From NCBI GenBank assembly GCA_002361775.1, contig DETV01000104.1:1-42957 (forward strand): a stretch of DNA of 42,957 bases. The letters run 5' to 3'. How positions within the stretch are numbered: the first letter of the stretch is position 1; each line of letters begins with the position of its first letter. Made by a program: the position numbers and the translations under genes. Shown here in pieces: positions 1-6,939 of the stretch. This stretch comes from Eubacterium sp. UBA3279 (GTDB lineage Bacteria > Bacillota > Clostridia > Lachnospirales > Lachnospiraceae). The notes under the pieces were generated by a model. It made no database searches and was not told where the DNA came from. It saw only the letters and a list, made by a program, of their open reading frames with translations.

Positions 1-64
1 TTTTCCTGTTATACTTTTTTGAGAACGATGAAATATCGGAATTGAAAAAAGAGGAGTAACGCAT

Positions 65-3000
65 ATGTTATCAAAATTTAGTGTGAAGAAGCCATATACC
101 GTCATGGTAGGAGTTATTCTTGTCCTGATTTTAGGTGTTGTATCTTTTTCAAATATGACAGCAGACCTTTTTCCGGATATTAATATGCCTTATGCCATGG
201 TTATGACTACCTATCCGGGAGCCAGTCCGGAAGAAGTGGAACTGATAGTGAGTAAGCCTGTGGAACAGGCCATGGCTACCGTCAGTAATATTGAAAATAT
301 TCAGTCGGTTTCCAGTGAGAATCTTTCTATGGTGATTTTGCAGTTTTCTCAGACTACAGATATGGATTCTGTAAGTTTGGAAATGCGGGAAAATCTGGAT
401 CAGATCCGGTCTTATTGGGACGATAGTGTGGGAAATCCGGTGATTATGAAGTTAAATCCGGAGATGATGCCTGTTATGATAGCGGCAGTGGAGAAAGATG
501 ATCTGGACAGTGTGGGAATTACCAATCTGGTGGAAGAGGAACTCTTATCAGAAATGGAAAGTCTGGAAGGAGTAGCTTCTGTCAATACATCAGGAGAGGT
601 GGAAGAGAGTGTCCAGGTACTTCTGCGGCAGGATAAGATTGATAAGGTAAATAAGAAAATTTCTTCTGCATTGGGAACTACGTTTGATGAGGCCAAAGAA
701 AAACTGGAAGATACAGAAGAAGAGTTAAATAAAGCTCAAAGTGAGCTGGAAAGTGGAAAATCCCAATTACAAAGTGGTCAGCAGGAATTGACAGATCGTC
801 TGTCTCAGGCAGCAGGGGCCCAGGCGCAGATTCTGGAAGGAGAGAGTCAGTTAAATGTCGGTGAGCAGCAACTGGAATCTGCTCAGGCAGAATTAAACAG
901 TAAACGAAATGAATTGAACGGACAGATCAATCAGTTAAAAAGCGGAGTTCCGGTGAAAGATGAAACGTATCAGGCGGCTTATGATCAGGCGTATGAAGCT
1001 GCTCTTGGGGAAGCCTACGCCCAGGCAGATGCAAAGGTAGAACAGCAGATTGCCAGTCAGATTGCTCTTGTGCAGAAAAAAATAGAAGAATTGGAAGGGG
1101 CAGCACAACAGCAAAAGCAGGGAACTGACCTTCAGGAAGGGATAGAAGAATCAGCAGGAGCAGAAGGTACAGTGAATACTGCTGTGTTAAGTTTGGAAGA
1201 AATACCGGGAATTGATCTTCCTGATATTGATCTGGGACAGGCAAATGCATTAGAAGCATTAAAGATGTATCTGGAGGTTTTACAGTCCCAGGAAACCATG
1301 GATACGGCTGAAAAATCAGCGGAGTCAGCAGCGAAGCTGGTATTGGATCAATCATTTCCAGAGTCCTTTAATAAAGAATACTGTAATAAAGCTCTTGAAG
1401 TTTTGCAGGAAGTTGTAAAAAAACTGGATGAGGCTCAGGCGCAGTTAGATGAAAAGAAAGAGGAACTTTCTGTAATCCGGCAGCAGTTGGAAAGTGGGAA
1501 GATTTCTTTGGCTCAGGCACAGTCTCAGATAGAAAGTGCCAAGATCACTGCTACAATTGAAATGGCTGCCGCACAATCGCAGTTGGCGATGGGGAAGACG
1601 AAGATAGAAGAGGGAAAGAGTCAACTGGAAGAAGGAAAAAAACAGTTGGAGGATTCCCAGAAAGAAGCTTTGGAGAAAGCGAAACTTGATGGGAAAGTAA
1701 CGCCGGAGATGATTACCCAGATTCTTACTGCTCAAAACTTCAGTATGCCTGCCGGATATGTAACGGAAGAAGGTATTCAGTATCTGGTACGGGTGGGAGA
1801 TAAGTTTGAAGATACAGAGAATATAGAAGATTTGATACTTTTTGATATGGGGTTGGAAGATCTGGAGCCCATCCGGTTAAAAGATGTGGCGGATGTGGCA
1901 GTGACCAATAATGCGTCAGAGGTATATGCAAAAATTAACGGTAAGCCGGGCGTGGTTTTGACCATGCAAAAGCAGACCGGGTATTCTACGGGAGAAGTAT
2001 CTGACAGACTGAAAGATAAATTTGAAAGTTTGATGGATTCCCATGAAGGATTACATATTACTCCGTTGATGGATCAGGGAATTTACATAGATCTGGTGGT
2101 TGATTCTGTTTTGAATAACCTGATTTCCGGCGGTATATTGGCAATTTTAATTTTATTTGTATTTTTGAAAGACATACGTCCCACAGCTATCGTGGCCTGC
2201 TCTATTCCTATCAGTGTATTGGGAGCGGTTGTGTTAATGTATTTTAGTGGAATTACCCTGAATATTATTTCCCTGTCAGGTCTGGCGTTGGGAGTTGGTA
2301 TGCTGGTAGATAATTCCATTGTAGTTATTGAAAATATTTACCGTCTGCGAAGTCTGGGTGTTTCTGTCAGAAAAGCAGCAGTGCAGGGAGCCAGACAGGT
2401 GGCGGCAGCTATTATTTCCTCCACCCTTACAACAATCTGTGTATTCCTTCCAATTGTATTTACAAAAGGAATTACCCGGCAGTTATTTGTGGATATGGGT
2501 TTGACCATAGGATATTCTTTGTTGGCCAGTCTGGTGGTTGCTTTGTCTCTTGTACCGGCTATGTCCAGTGGTATGCTGAAAAAGACCACAGAAAAATCCC
2601 ATCCATGGCTGGATAAAATGAATACCGTTTATGGGCGAATGATGGAGAAAATCCTGCATAGAAAAGCATTGGTTCTGGTACTTATGGTCGTATTGCTGCT
2701 TGGAAGCGGCATACTTGCTTTGAGAAAAGGAACTTCCTTTATTCCCTCTATGGAAAGTACTCAGGCTTCTGTTTCCATAACAATGCCGGAAGGTTCCAGT
2801 GTGGAAGAGACAGGTGCTATGGCGGATGAGGTAATGACCCGGCTGGAGGATCTGGAAGATATCCAGGATATGGGCGCCATGGCGGGCGGCGGTTCAGGGA
2901 TGTCTCTGGGCGGCAGTTCGGATTCCACAACAGCATCTATTTACTTATTGTTATCGGAAGATAAGAAACTCAGTGGCCAGAAACTTTCCGATGAGATTGT

Positions 3001-4219
3001 AAAACGTACCAAAGATTTGGACTGTGAACTTCTTGTAAATACAAATAATATGGATATGTCTGCCCTGGGAGGAAGCGGTATTCAGATTCAGGTAAAGGGA
3101 AAAGAATTAGATACGATACAGAAGATTGCAGGAGACGTGGCAGCCATCCTTGAAAATGTTGAAGGGCTGGAACAGATTTCTGATGGTATGGAAGAGGCTA
3201 CCAGTGAACTGCGGCTGGTGGTAAAAAAAGATGTGGCGGCAAAATATAATTTGATCACCGCGCAGGTATTTCAGCAGATTCAAAAGCAGCTTTCTCAACA
3301 GGGGACAGCTACAACCTTGTCTACAGAAAGTAAGGATTACGATATTGTTGTTCAGGATGAAAAACAGCAGTCCTTTACCCGGGAAGATGTGAAAGATTTT
3401 ACTATTCAGTATACGGATCAGGAAGGAAACAGTAAAAAAGTTCCGCTGATGAAATTGGCAGAATTTGTGGACACGCAAAGTCCGGACTCTATTCAGAGAG
3501 ATAACCAATCCAGATATCTGATGGTTTCCGCAGTGGTCAGTGACGGATATAATGTGGGTATTTTGGGTAAAGAAGTGAATGAGCAATTGAAAAAATATCA
3601 GGTACCGGACGGGTATTCTGTGGAGATGACCGGTGAAGATGAAACCATTCAGGAGGCTATGACAGAAGTACTGAAGATGTTGGGATTGGCAGTGATCTTT
3701 ATCTATCTGATCATGGTTGCGCAGTTCCAGTCTCTGTTGTCTCCGTTTATCGTAATGTTTACCATGCCTTTGGCATTTACCGGTGGATTCTTAGGACTGG
3801 CTTTTACAGGGCAGGAGGTAAGTGTAATTTCCATGATCGGGTTTGTCATGCTCAGCGGTATCATTGTAAATAATGGTATTGTACTGGTGGACTATACGAA
3901 TCAGCTCAGAGAAGAGGGAATGGAAAAACACCAGGCAATCATACAGGCGGGAAAAACAAGGATGCGTCCGATCTTGATGACAGCTTTGACTACAATCCTG
4001 GGCTTATCTACCATGGCTCTGGGCATGGGTATGGGAGCGGATATGATGCAGCCTATGGCTGTGGTAGTAATTGGCGGATTACTGTATGGAACGATACTTA
4101 CGCTGTTTGTTGTACCATGTATTTATGATATTTTGAATCGGAAAAAATATCACAAAGACAGAGATAATGAATTGGATGATACAGATTATATACCGGAGAC
4201 AGTGGAAGCAGAAAAATAA
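65..4219 (+). CDS. RND-family (AcrB/SwrC-like) exporter with long coiled-coil insertion
   Basis: A 1384-aa inner-membrane pump of the resistance-nodulation-division superfamily, expected to export drugs, lipids or peptides using the proton gradient. One N-terminal membrane helix (about residues 12-32) is followed by an extracellular porter part, a helix bundle from about residue 680, a second porter part and a second helix bundle from about 1230. The TM4 signature LALGVGMLVDN ends in Asp749-Asn750, where AcrB has a conserved Asp pair, so one relay acid is kept. The TM10 segment reads SGIIVNNGIVLVDY, lacking the AcrB lysine. Residues about 200-545 form a Glu/Gln/Ser/Lys-rich heptad-like insertion absent from classical AcrB, which makes the protein some 330 aa longer than usual. 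The start ATG follows a GAGGAG site. Family is confident; substrate is unknown. A partner gene may lie left of the window. Confidence 0.93.
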   Translation: MLSKFSVKKPYTVMVGVILVLILGVVSFSNMTADLFPDINMPYAMVMTTYPGASPEEVELIVSKPVEQAMATVSNIENIQSVSSENLSMVILQFSQTTDMDSVSLEMRENLDQIRSYWDDSVGNPVIMKLNPEMMPVMIAAVEKDDLDSVGITNLVEEELLSEMESLEGVASVNTSGEVEESVQVLLRQDKIDKVNKKISSALGTTFDEAKEKLEDTEEELNKAQSELESGKSQLQSGQQELTDRLSQAAGAQAQILEGESQLNVGEQQLESAQAELNSKRNELNGQINQLKSGVPVKDETYQAAYDQAYEAALGEAYAQADAKVEQQIASQIALVQKKIEELEGAAQQQKQGTDLQEGIEESAGAEGTVNTAVLSLEEIPGIDLPDIDLGQANALEALKMYLEVLQSQETMDTAEKSAESAAKLVLDQSFPESFNKEYCNKALEVLQEVVKKLDEAQAQLDEKKEELSVIRQQLESGKISLAQAQSQIESAKITATIEMAAAQSQLAMGKTKIEEGKSQLEEGKKQLEDSQKEALEKAKLDGKVTPEMITQILTAQNFSMPAGYVTEEGIQYLVRVGDKFEDTENIEDLILFDMGLEDLEPIRLKDVADVAVTNNASEVYAKINGKPGVVLTMQKQTGYSTGEVSDRLKDKFESLMDSHEGLHITPLMDQGIYIDLVVDSVLNNLISGGILAILILFVFLKDIRPTAIVACSIPISVLGAVVLMYFSGITLNIISLSGLALGVGMLVDNSIVVIENIYRLRSLGVSVRKAAVQGARQVAAAIISSTLTTICVFLPIVFTKGITRQLFVDMGLTIGYSLLASLVVALSLVPAMSSGMLKKTTEKSHPWLDKMNTVYGRMMEKILHRKALVLVLMVVLLLGSGILALRKGTSFIPSMESTQASVSITMPEGSSVEETGAMADEVMTRLEDLEDIQDMGAMAGGGSGMSLGGSSDSTTASIYLLLSEDKKLSGQKLSDEIVKRTKDLDCELLVNTNNMDMSALGGSGIQIQVKGKELDTIQKIAGDVAAILENVEGLEQISDGMEEATSELRLVVKKDVAAKYNLITAQVFQQIQKQLSQQGTATTLSTESKDYDIVVQDEKQQSFTREDVKDFTIQYTDQEGNSKKVPLMKLAEFVDTQSPDSIQRDNQSRYLMVSAVVSDGYNVGILGKEVNEQLKKYQVPDGYSVEMTGEDETIQEAMTEVLKMLGLAVIFIYLIMVAQFQSLLSPFIVMFTMPLAFTGGFLGLAFTGQEVSVISMIGFVMLSGIIVNNGIVLVDYTNQLREEGMEKHQAIIQAGKTRMRPILMTALTTILGLSTMALGMGMGADMMQPMAVVVIGGLLYGTILTLFVVPCIYDILNRKKYHKDRDNELDDTDYIPETVEAEK

Positions 4220-4236
4220 AGTGAAGAAAATCACAT

Positions 4237-4291
4237 AAGGCTGTTGCCCTCGGATTTTATTTATGAAGATCTGAGGGCAACAGCCTTTTTA
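4237..4291. terminator. Bidirectional Rho-independent terminator
   Basis: A 19-bp stem with one G-U pair (4237-4255 against 4269-4287) and a short loop is followed by a T run. The arm sequence AAGGCTGTTGCCCTC is perfectly repeated inverted. It lies between the convergent exporter and AraC-type genes and should stop transcription from both sides. Confidence 0.9.
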
Positions 4292-4308
4292 ATGTATTAG
4301 AATCTTTT

Positions 4309-5169
4309 TTATAACAAATACATCATGCGAAAATGAGAAGGGGAAATGCCATACTGTTTTTTAAAGGCTTTGGAAAATGCGAATGCATCAGAAAAATGAC
4401 AAAGTAAGGCGATTTCATTTAATGTTTTGTCCGTGTTGATCAACAGCGTTTTTGAATAATTGATTCGACTGTTAAGCTGGTACGCTGCAGGAGAGGAACG
4501 GAAATACTGTTTGAATTTTTTGCGAAAACTTTCGTAAGAAAGTTCAAGATCAGAAGCAACTTTTTGGGCAGAGGGGAAGTCGGGAGGAGTACAGAGTAGT
4601 TCGGATGCTTTTTGCATAAGAATCTGTGTTCCCGGATCCATCTGCTTGTGAAGGGAGCGTTGAAACAGTGAGATGGCAAATTCCTGAAGCTGCAAATATA
4701 AAAAAGGAAGTTTTTCATTGGGCCATTTTTTCATACAGTCCAAAAGATAAATGGATTGTTGAAAAAGGGCAGAGGAAAGTCCGGGATGAATGACAGGTTC
4801 CCGGGAAAGCAGATCCAGTGCTGCCAGGTGTTCGTAGGTTTCTGCATCAAAGCAGATAAAGAATTCCAGCCAGTCTCCGGTGGAATAAACAGTGGAAGAA
4901 TGGGATACTCCGGGAAGTCTCTGGATATAATTTCCCGGATATAAGGGAATGCGGCGGCCATATTCATTCTCATACAGTCCCCTTCCACTGAGCAGATAGA
5001 GAGCCCCATAGTGTTTAAAACGCAGGGAATCGCTGAAAGAGGCATCTGGTTTGAACATAAAGCCGCAGCCGATATTTCCCTGGTGTGGGTTGGAGGTAAG
5101 ATTTCTGTAGGACGTATCATTGTGATAAAAACGTGATGGAATAATTATAAAACAAACCTCCCATGGCAA
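4309..5169 (-). CDS. AraC-family transcriptional regulator
   Basis: About 286 aa. The N-terminal half (residues about 35-120) resembles a cupin-like sensor domain (GALYLLSGRGLYENEYG, then LYPGNYIQRLPG). The C-terminal 100 residues form the double helix-turn-helix of AraC proteins: KVASDLELSYESFRKKFKQY, then LNEIALLCHFSDAFAFSKAF and the closing KKQYGISPSHFR. Such proteins sense a small ligand and activate a neighbouring metabolic operon. The natural target is probably the adjacent uroporphyrinogen-decarboxylase-like gene, which is now broken. The start is uncertain: the first in-frame start is TTG with no visible ribosome site, while a perfect GGGAGG lies inside the reading frame just downstream with only ATA or ATT codons at proper distance. 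The next in-frame ATG would remove 37 residues. Confidence 0.88.
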   Translation of the reverse strand: MPWEVCFIIIPSRFYHNDTSYRNLTSNPHQGNIGCGFMFKPDASFSDSLRFKHYGALYLLSGRGLYENEYGRRIPLYPGNYIQRLPGVSHSSTVYSTGDWLEFFICFDAETYEHLAALDLLSREPVIHPGLSSALFQQSIYLLDCMKKWPNEKLPFLYLQLQEFAISLFQRSLHKQMDPGTQILMQKASELLCTPPDFPSAQKVASDLELSYESFRKKFKQYFRSSPAAYQLNSRINYSKTLLINTDKTLNEIALLCHFSDAFAFSKAFKKQYGISPSHFRMMYLL

Positions 5170-5208
5170 TAAAAGTGAGAGAAGCAGTAAAATGCAGTAT
5201 CTGTATTT

Positions 5209-5237
5209 ATTTTAAGCGTGGGTGGATTTTGAGTCAA
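5209..5237 (-). promoter_or_regulatory. Putative sigma-A promoter of the AraC-family gene
   Basis: Read on the minus strand: TTGACT (5237-5232), a 17-bp spacer, and TAAAAT (5214-5209). It is well placed about 40 bp upstream of the reading frame. This is a pattern match only. Confidence 0.55.
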
Positions 5238-5412
5238 GAAAAGAATAGTGTTTTGTTGTGGAAAATTTATACCAAAAATGACATGGAGACACCAGAAAAG
5301 CTATTTTGTGACAGGGATTTTTGCGATATACTATGTTGCAGAACAAGGAAAAAGATCTTTTGACATTGTGGCTTGGGAAAAATGAAAAGAATTTCAGAAG
5401 GAGGAACTGGAA

Positions 5413-6136
5413 ATGAATAAGAGAGAAAATTTATTGGCGCTGCTGCGGAGAGAGCCCTTTGAGGAAGTTCCGGTAGAATTTAATCTGTGTCCGTCTCTGA
5501 TTGAAACATTTCGTGAAAAAACAGGAGAAAACAGGAGTTATATTGAGTATTTTGGAATGCCCTGGAGAAATGTAGAAGATATAAAATTGTCGTATGATCC
5601 TGAAGAGTATGTTCGTTTTTATCCGGATGGCTTAAAGGAAGGAACGTATATCGACATTTGGGGAGTTGCCCATGAACCGGGTAGTGCGGCGGCAAAACAT
5701 ATGACTTATATGAGAAATCCGATGAAGCATATGGAAACACTGGAAGAGGTAATGGCGTATCCGTTTCCCGATTATTCCAAGGGGGATCGTTCTCACCAAA
5801 AAAGACAAGTAGAGGAGATTCATGATCCGTGCCAAGGCTTATGCGGAGGCAGGGGTAGATGTTCTGAATCCTATTCAGAGTGAGTGTATGAATTTCAAAG
5901 AAATTTACGAGGAGTATGGGGGTAAAATTTCTTTTCACGGAACCATCGGAACACAGACGACCATGCCGTTTGGTACACCGGAAGAGGTGAAGGCAACGGT
6001 AAAAGAAAATCTGGACATCGCCCGGACAAAAGGAGGGATTTTTGTAGCTCCTACACATTTACTGGAACCGGAGGTACCGTGGGAAAATATTCTGGCATAT
6101 GTGGAAGCGTGCAGAGAATATGATCCGAAAAAATAG
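5413..6136 (+). pseudogene. Decayed uroporphyrinogen decarboxylase-family gene
   Basis: The first part (5413 to about 5823) encodes a normal N-terminus of the URO-D/corrinoid methyltransferase-like family (MNKRENLLALLRREPFEEVP, through the PFPDYSKGDRSHQKRQVEEI region). It then runs out of frame and stops at 5883. A second frame, from 5822, carries MIRAKAYAEAGVDVLNPIQS and continues through HGTIGTQTTMPFGTPEEV to a normal C-terminal segment, stopping at 6136. The family usually has about 340-380 residues. Here roughly 130-150 central residues are missing and the two remaining parts are in different frames, so a deletion with frameshift is the simplest reading. A good GGAGGAACTGGAA ribosome site precedes the ATG. 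Full-length relatives typically act in methyl transfer or tetrapyrrole chemistry; this copy should be inactive. Confidence 0.85.
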
Positions 6137-6186
6137 CCTCTGAAAACACACCAAAAATAATAAAAGTATGGGAGGAACAATAAAAA

Positions 6187-6372
6187 TTTGATACTATTTT
6201 CTTAATTTAAAAAAATGTCACCATTTTTCGAGCTAAAAAGTGGTGACATTTTTTCGAAAAGTGTGATTTTGTATCATTTTCAGCAGAATTTCTCGGCTTT
6301 TCAAGGGATTTGATGCAAAATCAGCATAAAAAGTGGTGACATTTTTTCAAAAAAGCTATTTTAGTATACTTT
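6187..6372. repeat. AT-rich element with TGTCACC/GGTGACA direct and inverted repeats
   Basis: The 21-mer beginning AAAAAGTGGTGACATTTTTT occurs twice in direct orientation (6235-6255 and 6328-6348). A third, inverted copy of its core (AAAAAATGTCACCA, about 6210-6223) forms a 14-bp hairpin with the first. The outer flanks also look loosely inverted: GATACTATTTT at about 6190 and CTATTTTAGTATAC near 6355-6369. The hairpin ends in a T run, so it may also terminate leftover transcription from the broken gene. A small MITE-like remnant is possible. No coding potential was seen. Confidence 0.5.
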
Positions 6373-6532
6373 CAAGAGAAACAGGGTAAATGCATTTAAA
6401 GCATCGGAAAAATTCATTTCTTTTACAACCTGGAAACTTGTAAAATTTTGGGCATGGATACCCCAATACTATGCTTTCATGCCCAATTCCCGGGATAAAA
6501 TTGTTCCATGAGCCAGAAATCCTATAAAGTTC
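6373..6532. other. Non-coding spacer before the valS promoter
   Basis: No convincing gene was seen. The only structure noticed is a 7-bp inverted repeat, GGGCATG (6450-6456) with CATGCCC (6478-6484), around a 21-nt loop. Its role is unknown. Confidence 0.4.
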
Positions 6533-6561
6533 TTGACAAAAGAAAAAAAGCCTACTATAGT
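6533..6561 (+). promoter_or_regulatory. Sigma-A promoter of the valS T-box transcript
   Basis: A perfect TTGACA (6533-6538), a 17-bp spacer and TATAGT (6556-6561) lie directly upstream of the T-box leader. Transcription should begin near 6568. Confidence 0.85.
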
Positions 6562-6567
6562 AAAGGG

Positions 6568-6854
6568 CAAGTCATAAGACAAAGGTAGTGACAAAGAGGA
6601 GTATGTATATAACGCCCACAGAGAGGGATGTTCATCGGCTGAAAGATGTCCTGGGAAGGTGTATGCGGAAAGTAGCTTTGGAACCGGAATGCTGAACACC
6701 CGAAAAAGGGAAAAGTAAGTGTTCACGGCTGGTCCCCGTTATAGGATTTGTGAGAGGTATAGTTATTCAGCGAAAGCGGGTAATTATATGAAGTAAGGTG
6801 GTACCGCGAGATATTCGCCCTTCTTTTCTGATGAGGAAAGGAAGGGCGTTTTTT
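6568..6854 (+). promoter_or_regulatory. T-box riboswitch, valine tRNA-responsive
   Basis: The leader contains the T-box core AAGGTGGTACCGCG (6795-6808) and, upstream, a Stem I-like region with an AGTA internal-loop motif. The specifier context GGAAAGTAGC gives GTA (6672-6674), a valine codon, in the same GAAA-codon arrangement as the well-known glyQS leader. The antiterminator bulge TGGT (6799-6802) has T as its variable base and would pair with discriminator A plus CCA of tRNA-Val. Uncharged tRNA-Val would stabilise the antiterminator and allow transcription into valS. The specifier assignment comes from motif comparison and agrees with the downstream gene. Confidence 0.93.
6816..6854 (+). 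terminator. T-box attenuator terminator
   Basis: CGCCCTTCTTTTC (6816-6828) pairs with GAAAGGAAGGGCG (6836-6848), with one G-U pair, and is followed by six T. Its left arm lies directly after the T-box core, as expected for the hairpin that competes with the antiterminator. Confidence 0.9.
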
Positions 6855-6939
6855 AATTACTGGAGCGCTATTTTTGTCTGGCTCACAGAAAAGCAACAAA
6901 AACAAGAAAGTATAGATGTAAAATTATCAGGAGGAAAAA

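Noticed and set aside
1..64. Partial gene or promoter at the left edge
   Set aside because: Only 64 bases precede the exporter start. No complete promoter is visible, and no upstream reading frame can be supported.
5163..5363. 66-codon plus-strand frame between the AraC-type gene and the URO-D pseudogene
   Set aside because: It overlaps the start of the AraC-type gene and covers its promoter, has no ribosome site, and its sequence is not domain-like.
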